Source: Halobacteriales archaeon YIM A00010
GTDB lineage: Archaea; Halobacteriota; Halobacteria; Halobacteriales; Haloarculaceae
DNA length: 64,000 bases
Assembly (NCBI GenBank): GCA_025041175.1
Contig: JAKCFJ010000001.1
Span: forward strand, 1 to 64,000
Direction of reading: 5' to 3'
The stretch's first letter is position 1, and each line of letters starts with the position of its first letter. Shown here piece by piece: positions 43,224 through 51,262 of the stretch. The notes below the pieces were generated by a model. The model was given only the letters and a program-made list of their open reading frames with translations, had not been told where the DNA came from and did not search any database. The position numbers and the translations under genes were made by a program.

Positions 43224-43292
43224 GGTGGTGATGACGAGGCGTTACCCCCGCTGAGCCCCTTGTGATGAGGGATTCGAAACGACCGAACCACC
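43224..43292 (+). ncRNA. Candidate C/D-box sRNA
   Basis: A TTTTATACGCG promoter element at 43195-43205 lies about 25 bases upstream. Box C GTGATGA (43228-43234), box D' CTGA (43251-43254), box C' GTGATGA (43262-43268), and a weak box D CCGA (43283-43286). The ends pair as GGTGGT / ACCACC (about 43224-43229 and 43287-43292). Spacers of 14-16 nt fit guide regions. Box D is not canonical, so the call is provisional. Confidence 0.45.
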
Positions 43293-43394
43293 CCTTCTCA
43301 CCGAACACCTCGTGAGTCACGCCACCGCAGTGTCTTCTCACACGGTCGTGTCTTCTCCGGCGGTGTTTTGTACTCTCGCGTGGATCAGTCGGGT

Positions 43395-44312
43395 ATGCAG
43401 ATCGGCGTTCACGACTCCATCGCGTTCAGCTTCGATCCCGATCAGATCGCCGGATTTCTCGAATCGCACGGCCACCAGTGTACGGTGATCGAACGAGGTG
43501 GTTCGGTCGCGGAGTGTGATTGTGTCGTTACGTTCGGCCACGACGACGCCCTGTTCGGTGCGCCGTGGGTTCACTGCATCCGCGCGGGCGTCGACGAGTT
43601 CCCGATCGAGCGGTACGCCCAGACGAACACGAAGCTCACCAACAGCCCGGGAATTCACGCCACGACCGTCGGGGAGACGGTCACGGGGATGATGCTCTCG
43701 TTTGCGCGCCGGCTCCACCGGTATCGGGACCGCCAACGCGACAACGCCTGGGCGGTCGAGCCGTACGAGGCGTCGTTCACGGTTCGAGACGAAACTGTCT
43801 GCGTGGTCGGGCTGGGGACGCTCGGGGAAGGCGTGGCGCTCCGGGCCGACGCGCTAGGAATGACGGTCCGCGGCGTGCGCCGGGAACCGAAACCCGTTCC
43901 AGGCGTTCGGGAGCTGTTCCAGCCCGATCAGCTCCACGAGGCCGTGGCTGGTGCCCGGTTCGTGGTGCTCTGTGTGCCGTTGACCGACGACACCGCGGGG
44001 ATGATCGACGCCGAGGCGTTCGCGGCGATGGACGAAGACGCCTACCTCATCAACGTCGCCCGCGGCGGGGTGGTCGAGGAGGCCGCGCTGCTCGACGCGC
44101 TCGATGCGGGTAAGATCGCTGGCGCTGGTCTCGACGCCCACGCGGAGGAGCCGCTGCCGGCCGACTCGCCGCTGTGGGAGTACGAGGAGGTGATCGTGAC
44201 GCCCCACGTCGGGGCGCTCGCGAACACGTATCACGAAGCCGTTGGGAAACTCGTGGTTGCTAACGCCGAGCGCCTCCAACAGGGGGAATCGCTCTCGGAT
44301 CGGGTGGTGTAG
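43395..44312 (+). CDS. D-isomer-specific 2-hydroxyacid dehydrogenase
   Basis: A 305-aa NAD(P)-dependent dehydrogenase. The nucleotide-binding fold is VCVVGLGTLGEGVALRADALG (about residues 134-154; GLGTLG is the loop). The catalytic triad is in LINVARGGVVEEAAL (Arg about 223), AGLDAHAEEPLP (Glu about 252) and VIVTPHVGALA (His about 271). The substrate is a 2-oxo or 2-hydroxy acid, not identified. The start MQIGVHDSIAFSF at 43395 is the natural one. Confidence 0.92.
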   Translation: MQIGVHDSIAFSFDPDQIAGFLESHGHQCTVIERGGSVAECDCVVTFGHDDALFGAPWVHCIRAGVDEFPIERYAQTNTKLTNSPGIHATTVGETVTGMMLSFARRLHRYRDRQRDNAWAVEPYEASFTVRDETVCVVGLGTLGEGVALRADALGMTVRGVRREPKPVPGVRELFQPDQLHEAVAGARFVVLCVPLTDDTAGMIDAEAFAAMDEDAYLINVARGGVVEEAALLDALDAGKIAGAGLDAHAEEPLPADSPLWEYEEVIVTPHVGALANTYHEAVGKLVVANAERLQQGESLSDRVV

Positions 44313-44327
44313 CCCGGAGAAACCGCG

Positions 44328-44567
44328 CTACTGTAACTCGATCTCGATGTCGCCTGCGATGTCCCGGATAACGGCGTCGCACAGCGGGCAGTCGGGCACG
44401 GCGACCATCACATCGTCGCCGGTCTCGATGCCGATTTCGAGCGTCGATTGGCACTCACACGCCGGACAGACATTCGTCCGGCTCCAACAGTGCAACAGGA
44501 TGGCCTCTTCAACGTCTGCTTTGATGTTAGCGATGCCTTCAAGGTCGTTTGGGTTAGAATCGAACAT
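44328..44567 (-). CDS. Small double-CxxC zinc-ribbon protein
   Basis: A 79-aa protein with NVCPACECQSTLEIG (CxxC-x-C, about residues 32-46) and VPDCPLCDAVIRD (CxxC, about 57-69), a complete four-Cys zinc ribbon. It is acidic and cytoplasmic. The function is unknown. A damaged relative lies at 48282. The stop is 15 nt from that of the convergent 2-hydroxyacid dehydrogenase gene. Confidence 0.75.
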   Translation of the reverse strand: MFDSNPNDLEGIANIKADVEEAILLHCWSRTNVCPACECQSTLEIGIETGDDVMVAVPDCPLCDAVIRDIAGDIEIELQ

Positions 44568-45085
44568 GGTCTTCTAGCCGGTATGGAGACCACAGTCGGG
44601 TGTCTTGAGCACCCGGCACCCACACGATCCGTGTGGGTACTTTCGATGTGTGCGGCCTCCGATCCCATTCTTGCCTCGTTATGATATAAAACTCTAGGCT
44701 ATCGGATTGGTCGTGTTGTTGTATTGATCGGTGGGGGATAGGGAGCGGTGGCTATCGGTTGGGTGTGGTTTCGGAACTGGTGGTTTCGTCGTGACTGCTG
44801 TGGATGTAACTGGTCGGTTTGGAGTCGAGGTGAGGTTTCGATGCCTGGTTCGCTGCTGGCACAGTTGAAATGGGGTGTGAAATTCCATGGAGCGTCTCGA
44901 TAAAGCCTTTTCCACTCGTTTCAGCGCTATCCCGCTTCGTGGACTCCCGCTGTACACGGATGGTATAACAGTCAACGAAGGATAGCACCAATACGTTCCG
45001 AGACACGCATCGCTCCTACCAACGATCCACGTCCGGACTCCGAACGACCCATCGAATTATCCGTGCGGAGTGATACATAACTGGT
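44568..45085. other. Gap of about 520 bases with a G+T-rich strand segment
   Basis: 44700-44880 is markedly G+T-rich on the + strand. GTTTCGATGCCTGGTT at 44835-44850 recurs with one change at 48541-48556. Open frames on the minus strand here are Ser/Thr-rich and match nothing I know. Confidence 0.4.
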
Positions 45086-45412
45086 ATGCTCGACGGACAG
45101 CTCACGGTCGACACGAATCGGCCCGTTCGGTTCGCGTTCACAGTGACGAACACGGGCGACGTTCCGGTCACGCTCGAATTCAGCGACGCGTGTAAGGCGG
45201 ATTTCGTCGTCTTGGACGACGAAACGGAACACTGGCGGTGGAGCAAGGGACAGATGTTCGCCCAGGTCATCAGCGATCTGACCCTCCCCCCTGGCGGCGA
45301 TGAGACGTTCGAAGCCGCGTGGGAAGACCCCAATCCCGGAACGTACGCCGTGCGCGCCGAACTCACCGCCGACGAGCAGTGCGAGGCGGAGACGACGTTC
45401 TCCATCGCGTAA
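45086..45412 (+). CDS. BsuPI-like (intracellular proteinase inhibitor) domain protein
   Basis: A 108-aa single beta-sandwich domain: LTVDTNRPVRFAFTVTNTGDVPVTLEFSD, then LPPGGDETFEAAWEDPNPGT, the pattern of the BsuPI-type domain (given here as the core VTNTGDVPVTLEF and LPPGGDETFEAAW). Bacillus BsuPI inhibits a subtilisin-type protease; many relatives are of unknown role. There is no signal peptide, so it is cytoplasmic. The gene stands alone and converges on the DMT transporter gene, ending 24 nt from its stop. Confidence 0.82.
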   Translation: MLDGQLTVDTNRPVRFAFTVTNTGDVPVTLEFSDACKADFVVLDDETEHWRWSKGQMFAQVISDLTLPPGGDETFEAAWEDPNPGTYAVRAELTADEQCEAETTFSIA

Positions 45413-45436
45413 GCGCCGTTTCCTCTCCGACACGCG

Positions 45437-46366
45437 TCACCGGGCGCTGCTGACGACGTGGATTCCCAGCGCCATCACGGTGCCCCCGATCACGAACAAC
45501 GGGCTGACCGCCTCGCCCAGAAACACCACACCGAACGCGACGCCGACGACCGGCTGGGCGAAGAAAAACACCGCGACCGTACTGGCATCGGCGTACTCCA
45601 ATCCCTTGTACCAGAGATACCACGCCATGGCCGTGCTGAAGACGCCGAGATAGAGCACTGCCCCGAACACCGCCGGTCTCCGGAGAGTCCACAGCAGACT
45701 GGTCGGCTCCGAAGACAGTTCGAAGGGAACGAGCACCCCGACCAAGGGCACCGCCAGTATCGTCGAGTAGGTCGCTGTTTCCAGCGCCGAGTAGCGACGC
45801 ACCAGCGGCTTCCCGAACACCGTGTACGCCGCCCAGCCGAGACTCGCGAGGAGCAACAGCCCGATCCCACGGAGATACCCCCCGGCGAGATCGAACTCGT
45901 ACCGGCCGATCAGAACGATCATCGTCCCGACAGTGGCGAGCGCCATCCCGAGCAGCTTCGGGCGGGTCAGCGACTCATTGAGGAGACTCACCGCCAGGAG
46001 GAGCGTGAAGACGGGCGTCAAAACCGTCAAGAGCGCCCCTTGGCTCGCGGTCGTGAGCGCTGTTCCGAGAAACTGCGTCGCCATCGTCACCGCAACCCAG
46101 ACGGCAAGCCCCCCGAACCGGAGCCAGTCTCCCCGGCTGAACGCCCGCGTGGGTTTTGTGACCCAAACGAGGACGAACAGCGTCACCCCGCCGAGAACGA
46201 TCCGGATGAACGCGAGCGTCAGCGGCGGAATCGCCTCGAAGCCCCATTTGCTGACGACGTACATCCCACCCCACAGCGAGGCCGCAAGCAGCGGGGCAAC
46301 GACGTATCCCTTGGAGCTGTGCTCACCGCCGGTCCGGATCCGGAACTGCTCAAAGAGATCACCCAT
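45437..46366 (-). CDS. EamA/DMT-family transporter
   Basis: A 309-aa membrane protein with ten predicted helices in two EamA repeats: VAPLLAASLWGGMYVVSKWG (about 22-41) and GIGLLLLASLGWAAYTVFGK (about 160-179). It probably exports a metabolite such as an amino acid or nucleoside. The start MGDLFEQFRIR at 46366 is preferred over an ATG 7 codons upstream. It follows the epimerase gene on the same strand with a 113-nt gap. Confidence 0.9.
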   Translation of the reverse strand: MGDLFEQFRIRTGGEHSSKGYVVAPLLAASLWGGMYVVSKWGFEAIPPLTLAFIRIVLGGVTLFVLVWVTKPTRAFSRGDWLRFGGLAVWVAVTMATQFLGTALTTASQGALLTVLTPVFTLLLAVSLLNESLTRPKLLGMALATVGTMIVLIGRYEFDLAGGYLRGIGLLLLASLGWAAYTVFGKPLVRRYSALETATYSTILAVPLVGVLVPFELSSEPTSLLWTLRRPAVFGAVLYLGVFSTAMAWYLWYKGLEYADASTVAVFFFAQPVVGVAFGVVFLGEAVSPLFVIGGTVMALGIHVVSSAR

Positions 46367-46479
46367 CAGGACCCTCCAGTCTCGCACGCTGCCTCAGAGA
46401 CCGGCTTCGGAGCCGAACCCACGGCCACGCCGGTCGGTCGGACTGCGTGTGATACTCGATTCCGTTCCACAGTGGATAG

Positions 46480-47412
46480 TCACTCGAGGCGATCGATCAA
46501 CTGCCGGGCAACCGTCCGAACGGATTCGTCGCTTGACAGCTCGTTTTCCCACCCCAGATCGAGCAGCTCGTCGATGGGGAGCAACACGGTCGAAACGTCG
46601 CCGTCCCACCCGCGCTTGCCGCCGGTGTACTCGTAGTCGGGATCGAGTCCCATCTCCTCGCTCACGATGTCCGCGATGCGGTCGACCGACGTCGTCGACT
46701 GCGTTGCGAGGTTGAACGTGTTGACCGGTTCGTCGGCGTGTTCGACCACGTGACACATCGCGTCGACGCACTCGGTGACGTGCATGTAGGATTTGGTCTG
46801 TTTGCCGTTGCCCAGAATCGTGAGCGTCTCCGGATCCTCCTCGAGCTTCTCAACGAAATCCGGCACCACGCCGGCCCCGAACCGGGGACCGACGATGTTG
46901 GCAAACCGGAACGTCCAGACGGTGAAATCGTGGGTGTGGCCGTACACCGAGAGCAGCGCCTCCTCGCCGAGTTTGGTCGCTCCGTAGACGCTGATCGGTT
47001 CGAGCGGGCCGTACGTTTCGGGCGTCGGCTCGCCGGCCTCTCCGTACACCGTACAGGAGGACGTGAACGCGACGTTCGAGACGCCAACCTCCTTCATCCG
47101 TTCGAGGACGGTGTGGGTCATCCGGCTGTTGGTTTCGAACTGCTCGCGTGGCTCGTCGGTGTCGACGTACTTGTCGGCGGCCGCGAGGTGGAACACCGCG
47201 TCGATGTCGGCGGTGATGGCGTCGGCAACGACTGCCGGATCGGTCAGGTCGCCCTCCACGAATGTCGCTGAATCGGGCACCGATCCGCGGACGCCGTTCG
47301 ACAGATCGTCGACCACGAGCACGTCGTTGTCGATGGCGAGCCGCTCGGTGAGCTCTGATCCGATCAGTCCCGCTCCACCGGTGACGACGAGGCGCTTTCC
47401 GCTGAGATCCAT
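46480..47412 (-). CDS. NAD-dependent epimerase/dehydratase (GalE-like)
   Basis: A 310-aa extended short-chain dehydrogenase. RLVVTGGAGLIGSEL (about residues 6-20) is the GxxGxxG cofactor site; the catalytic Ser/Tyr/Lys are in AFTSSCTVYG and SVYGATKLGEEAL (YxxxK, about 150). It probably epimerises or oxidises a UDP- or dTDP-sugar used for surface glycans; the specificity is not clear. The start MDLSGKRLVVTG at 47412 is clear. Confidence 0.92.
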   Translation of the reverse strand: MDLSGKRLVVTGGAGLIGSELTERLAIDNDVLVVDDLSNGVRGSVPDSATFVEGDLTDPAVVADAITADIDAVFHLAAADKYVDTDEPREQFETNSRMTHTVLERMKEVGVSNVAFTSSCTVYGEAGEPTPETYGPLEPISVYGATKLGEEALLSVYGHTHDFTVWTFRFANIVGPRFGAGVVPDFVEKLEEDPETLTILGNGKQTKSYMHVTECVDAMCHVVEHADEPVNTFNLATQSTTSVDRIADIVSEEMGLDPDYEYTGGKRGWDGDVSTVLLPIDELLDLGWENELSSDESVRTVARQLIDRLE

Positions 47413-47581
47413 ACCGGGTGTGGTAGCGATCACAGTAAGTGTATTCCGATAGTTGGCGGTGTTATTTCGAGTGGATAATATGATGCGCGCCGATCGGTGG
47501 GTTCGATCGTTCGCTGTCACCGCCGTACGTTCCTGATCGGGATCTCTCTCCAGCGCGGCGTTCAGTCGTTCTCCCGTCGCT

Positions 47582-48160
47582 TCATCGCGCCGGTTCGCTT
47601 CGTCGGGCGGCGATCTCCGGGTAGTCGGAGACGCCGGCGTACGCGACGAGTTCCCGTCCCAGTCGGTCGATCCGTTCCGCCAGCTGCTGGTCTCGAACGC
47701 CGTCGTCGGTGATCTGGGTGTGCGAATCGGGGATCGCTACCTCTGTGGGGAGCGTCCACGCGCGAACGGTTCGACAGACCGTTCGGAGGTGGTCGAGTGC
47801 CGTGCCCGGAAACTGCCCGCCGGCCACTTCGAGCAGTCCGACGGTCGTTCCCGAGAACTCCTCGCGACCACAGTAGTCGAGGGCATTTTTCAGCGCCCCG
47901 GAGTACGATCCGTGGTAGTTCGGCGTTCCGAGGACCACGCTGTCCGCAGCGGCGATAGCGTCTGTGAGGTGGTCGGCGTCGGTGTTCTTGGTAGCGGCGT
48001 TCAGTGCCGGCAGCTCGAGGGTCCGGAGATCGACGAGTTCCGTCGATCCACCCGCCTCGTCGGCCGCCGACAGCACGCTTTCCAGGGCGATCCGGGTTCT
48101 GCTCCCCTCGCGGAGGCTCCCACAGAGGGCGACGACGCGCGGCTGGCGTGGTTTGTGCAT
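47582..48160 (-). CDS. NADPH-dependent FMN reductase
   Basis: A 192-aa flavodoxin-like protein. VVALCGSLREGSRTRIAL (about residues 9-26) is the FMN phosphate loop and LGTPNYHGSYSGALKNALDY (about 77-96) is the family signature. It reduces FMN, quinones, azo compounds or chromate depending on the member. The ATG at 48160 follows a GTG one codon earlier. It stands alone. Confidence 0.92.
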   Translation of the reverse strand: MHKPRQPRVVALCGSLREGSRTRIALESVLSAADEAGGSTELVDLRTLELPALNAATKNTDADHLTDAIAAADSVVLGTPNYHGSYSGALKNALDYCGREEFSGTTVGLLEVAGGQFPGTALDHLRTVCRTVRAWTLPTEVAIPDSHTQITDDGVRDQQLAERIDRLGRELVAYAGVSDYPEIAARRSEPAR

Positions 48161-48281
48161 CACTGTTTACCACGAGATATCGACACTAAAACAATCGCTG
48201 AAATAATGTTTTGCAACAGAGGTTACAGTTTCCGTTGTGGGCCGTTGTACGCGGCAGTCGGGCCGTGGGCCGGTGGCCGGA

Positions 48282-48480
48282 CTACGTGAGATCGAACTCC
48301 ATCCCGTCGGCGATCGTTTGGACCACGGCGTCACACAGCGGACAGTCCGGAGCCATCACGACCTCCTCGGTCCCCGTTTCGACGCCGATGCACAGCGACG
48401 ATTCACAGCCACACGCCGGACAAACGTTGGCCTGTGGCCGACTGCTAACCAGATGTCTCCGACATCTGGTGATGTCGCCG
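48282..48480 (-). pseudogene. Remnant of a zinc-ribbon gene, with a hairpin element
   Basis: In the frame ending at the TAG at 48282, the sequence reads NVCPACGCESSLCIGVETG and VMAPDCPLCDAVVQTIADG, closely matching residues 31-79 of the protein at 44328. Upstream of the ribbon the similarity stops at a hairpin element (48442-48474) and no start codon is available in frame before a stop. The N-terminal half seems to have been replaced or deleted. Confidence 0.65.
48442..48474 (+). repeat. 33-bp hairpin element, TCTCCGA type
   Basis: CTGCTAA, then CCAGATGTC-TCC-GACATCTGG, then TGATG. Flanks, loop and stem length equal those of the second hairpin of the insertion at 23413-23463, while seven of the nine stem pairs are free to differ and mostly do so with pairing kept. 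Confidence 0.7.
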
Positions 48481-48720
48481 GGGGCGTTCCTGGTTTTGGT
48501 CGGCCCTGGTGCGGTTGAAACGCTACGAGAGGCTGTGAGTGTTTCAATGCCTGGTTGTGCTCTGGCCAGCGCTTCCTTCGATTCGGTGGAATTCGCTAAG
48601 CGGGGATTCGTGGTCTACCATGGCATTCTTGGATTGAGCAATGCGATCGCGGGTTGCTTCGCTATCGGTACGTTCTATCTGCCAGAAGACTTATTACAAA
48701 TTTGGTTATACCCAGTGTTC

Positions 48721-48948
48721 ATGATCGATACGGACGGGTGGGAGAGCATCGAACCCACCTCGCCCGAAGTCTTTGCAAAGTACCGCCACGATGAAGTGGT
48801 CCTTTGCATCCGTCGCGGAGACGATTGGTCCGATGATATTGTCGTTGAGGTGATCGACGATGGGACGCGACGCGACATTAGCCGACGAGAACTAATGCCT
48901 GATGCGCTGCGTGTGGCTAGATCATTCATGGAATCTGTCACTAAGTGA
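48721..48948 (+). CDS. Small haloarchaeal conserved protein
   Basis: A 75-aa protein starting MIDTDGWESIEPTSPEVFAK, with VVLCIRRGDDWSDDIVVEVI and ALRVARSFMESV at the end. It resembles small haloarchaeal proteins of about 75 residues that I have seen without a known function. TTATACC at about 48705 suggests a nearly leaderless mRNA. No domain can be named. Confidence 0.6.
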   Translation: MIDTDGWESIEPTSPEVFAKYRHDEVVLCIRRGDDWSDDIVVEVIDDGTRRDISRRELMPDALRVARSFMESVTK

Positions 48949-49169
48949 TCTTCCTGTTTTTGCACTCCTGACTCTACTGCCGTCCGACGCCGTTGCGTTC
49001 CCCAGCAGATAACAGCCGGTGGAGGACGTGTCAGGCTCTCGACCAAATCGCGGAACGATCTCCACTTATTTATTTATTGATATCTTGGACGGGCTTTCAC
49101 GGCTTCACTTTCACTCCGTATGGCGAGTATTCATCCCCAACCCAATCGTACCTGGGCACGATACTATCC

Positions 49170-49712
49170 ATGCAGTCGCCGCTCGAAATCAGCGAGTCAG
49201 CGCAGTATTGGCTACGTAGTCGAGACGTGAGTGAGTCATCGAAAATCGGGGGCGACGACTACTTTTCGGATCACGACGTTACACGACCCGAGGACGTTAC
49301 GGCTGCTGACGTACCACCAGCAGACAAGGGGGCGATACGGAAAATCGACCGCGAAGCACTCGAACAGCGGAAGACCATCGGCAAGTGGCAGGTCACCGGG
49401 TCGGCAGAACGAATCGAAGAACTGTGGCCCGAACTTGTGACAGACGCAGAGGAGGGAGTTATCTGGGCAGTGAAGGCTATGACCGCGTTCGGGTACGAGG
49501 AACTCCCGATGTACGATGACTACCTCCTCACGGTCTACACACCCAACTATTTCGAGCGCCACGATGTCAACCGAGTCAGGAATCATCTCCGGAACGAATA
49601 CAGCGTCACTCACGAACTGTACTACAAGCCTGATATCTATACCGCGAAGGGAATCGTGGCTGAGACAGTTGAACAGTTTGGCCTCGCAGTTCCTGCGAGA
49701 TACGTGGACTAG
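49170..49712 (+). CDS. DUF1917/Bles03-like protein
   Basis: A 180-aa protein. AQYWLRSRDV (about 10-19), KTIGKWQVTGSAERIEELWP (about 68-87), VIWAVKAMTAFG and LLTVYTPNYFERHDVNRVRNHLRNE (core YTPNYF, about 132) match a family known from human Bles03 and annotated in archaea as a possible phosphothreonine-lyase-like fold. The biochemical role is not established. The start is at 49170; the open frame continues upstream without family similarity. Confidence 0.75.
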   Translation: MQSPLEISESAQYWLRSRDVSESSKIGGDDYFSDHDVTRPEDVTAADVPPADKGAIRKIDREALEQRKTIGKWQVTGSAERIEELWPELVTDAEEGVIWAVKAMTAFGYEELPMYDDYLLTVYTPNYFERHDVNRVRNHLRNEYSVTHELYYKPDIYTAKGIVAETVEQFGLAVPARYVD

Positions 49713-50119
49713 CGTTCCACATAGCTACTGTACAACAGTCTCACCGCGCGGGCGTTCGGTGCCGATCAACTAACTTCTGCAACGGGTTATCTTACCCGGA
49801 TCACACACGTTCTCCCTGTCGTTCCAGTGATGAAGATCGACGAACGTCGGTTCGCCCGTCTCGCTCTTTTCTACACCCCTGAACGCTTCCCAGACCGGTG
49901 TCCCTTCGTTCGGAAATCGCACGAAACCAGTCCCCTCCTCCCGCCGCAGGAGTCGCATCCCGAGATCCCCTTTCCCGACCGTAGCGGTGTCCTGTTCCAG
50001 GTAGGGACTGAAGAAGATCTCCGCATCCTCTCCCATGCCGCCCGTTCCCACCGATCCCTTGGCACGAGAGCGTTCACTCACAGCGAAACCGCCTAACCGC
50101 TGCCGATAGTAGGCGCAGT
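49713..50119. other. Gap between the Bles03-like and aTrm56 genes
   Basis: At 49738-49770 a stretch reading LTARAFGADQL closely matches aTrm56 residues LTARALGADR and the matching DNA at 50187-50217. Beyond that I see no secure gene; a 103-aa minus-strand frame (49770-50081) is listed separately as doubtful. Confidence 0.4.
49770..50081 (-). CDS. Doubtful hypothetical protein
   Basis: A 103-aa frame beginning MSERSRAKGSVGTGGMGEDA, with an acidic and Gly-rich composition and segments such as GFVRFPNEGTPVWEAFRG that look protein-like. It resembles no family I know. It may be a remnant or a spurious frame in the aTrm56 upstream region. Confidence 0.25.
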   Translation of the reverse strand: MSERSRAKGSVGTGGMGEDAEIFFSPYLEQDTATVGKGDLGMRLLRREEGTGFVRFPNEGTPVWEAFRGVEKSETGEPTFVDLHHWNDRENVCDPGKITRCRS

Positions 50120-50656
50120 ATGTTCGAACGCGAGGTAACCGTGCTCCGGCTCGGACACCGGCCCGGGCGGGACGACCGGATGACGACCCACGTCGGTCTC
50201 ACCGCCCGGGCGCTCGGTGCCGATCGGGTGATCCTGTCGACCGACGCCTCTCACTCCCGCGACACCGTGGCCGACATCACCGAGCGGTTCGGCGGCCCGT
50301 TCGCGGTGGAGACGACCGACCATCCCAAACGACTGGTGAGCACGTTCGAGGGGACGGTCGCCCACCTGACGATGTACGGGCTGCCGGTCCAGACCGTGGA
50401 GGACGATCTCCGAGCTAGCACAGGCCCGCTGCTCGTGGTCGTGGGGGCCGAAAAGGTTCCCTTCGACGTGTACGACCGCGCGGATTTCAACGTCGCCGTC
50501 ACGAACCAGCCCCATTCGGAGGTCGCCGGACTCGCCGTGTTTCTTGACCGGCTGTTCGAGGGCCGCGAGCTGGAACGGGAGTGGACCGACGCCGACCGGC
50601 GCGTGATTCCGAAAGAAACCGGCAAGAAGGTCGTCCCGGCGTCCGAAACGGAGTGA
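50120..50656 (+). CDS. tRNA (cytidine(56)-2'-O)-methyltransferase, aTrm56
   Basis: A 178-aa SPOUT-family enzyme that methylates C56 in the T loop of archaeal tRNAs. The N-terminal VTVLRLGHRPGRDDRMTTHV (about residues 6-25) and LTARALGADRVIL are family signatures; the knot region includes LLVVVGAEKVPFDVYDRADFNVAVTNQPHSEVAGLAVFLDRL (core VGAEKVPFDVY, about 110; NQPHSEVAGLAVFLDRL, about 133). It is followed 3 nt later by a cupin gene. Confidence 0.94.
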   Translation: MFEREVTVLRLGHRPGRDDRMTTHVGLTARALGADRVILSTDASHSRDTVADITERFGGPFAVETTDHPKRLVSTFEGTVAHLTMYGLPVQTVEDDLRASTGPLLVVVGAEKVPFDVYDRADFNVAVTNQPHSEVAGLAVFLDRLFEGRELEREWTDADRRVIPKETGKKVVPASETE

Positions 50657-50659
50657 TCG

Positions 50660-51232
50660 ATGGGCATGAACAGGGTCGCGCTCGCGGCGATCGACTCGGA
50701 TCTCGAGACCGTCGACCGCCTGCGTCTGTCCGATCCCTTAGATACCACGGAAATAGCGGTCAACCACTACCGGATTCCACCCGGAAGCGGGTTTCCGAGC
50801 GGCGTCCACGCGCACATGGATCAAGAAGAGGTGTTTGTCGTGCTCGACGGAACGGCAGCCTTCGAAACGATGGCGGGAACGATCACTGTCGAAGCCGGCG
50901 AAGCGATTCGGTTCGGTCCCGGCGAGTTCCAATCCGGCGCGAACGCTGCCGATGAGGACCTCGTGGCGCTCGCGCTTGGAGCGCCCCGAGAGAGCGAGGA
51001 CGTACGCGTTCCGTTGGAGTGCCCGGAGTGTGATCACCCCAACCTCCGAATAGCGACCGCCAACGGGTTGCAGTTCGTCTGCCCGGACTGTTCTCTCACA
51101 CAACGGCCGAAAACGGTGTGTCCAGCGTGTGGGGGTGGCGACCTGCGCGTCACGCTCGACGCCGACGGCCAGTCCGTCGTCGGCTGTTCGGCGTGCGAGA
51201 CCGAATTCGAATCACCGCCGCTACGAGGATGA
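50660..51232 (+). CDS. Cupin domain fused to zinc ribbons
   Basis: A 190-aa protein. Residues 25-110 are a small cupin barrel: PSGVHAHMDQEEVFVVLDGTA (H-x-H...E metal site, about 47-57) and ETMAGTITVEAGEAIRFGPG. The C-terminal part has four Cys pairs: CPECDHPN, CPDCSLTQ, CPACGGGD and CSACETEF (about 119-181), i.e. two zinc ribbons. The function is unknown. It starts 3 nt after the aTrm56 stop, so the two are in one operon, though I know of no functional link. Confidence 0.85.
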   Translation: MGMNRVALAAIDSDLETVDRLRLSDPLDTTEIAVNHYRIPPGSGFPSGVHAHMDQEEVFVVLDGTAAFETMAGTITVEAGEAIRFGPGEFQSGANAADEDLVALALGAPRESEDVRVPLECPECDHPNLRIATANGLQFVCPDCSLTQRPKTVCPACGGGDLRVTLDADGQSVVGCSACETEFESPPLRG

Positions 51233-51262
51233 AGGCTGTCGCCCGATCGCAGGCACCGTGCC

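Noticed and set aside
44752-45006. Minus-strand frame of 84 aa as a possible transposase fragment
   Set aside because: No recognisable transposase motif; Ser/Thr-rich because it is the complement of a G+T-rich tract.
45458-46636. 392-aa plus-strand frame opposite the DMT transporter
   Set aside because: Rich in Arg, Glu, Pro and His as antisense of a membrane protein; the minus strand has the clear transporter.
48500-48560. Possible CRISPR repeat (GTTTCAA / TTGAAAC inverted pair)
   Set aside because: Only one such pair, no regularly spaced repeats and no cas genes nearby.
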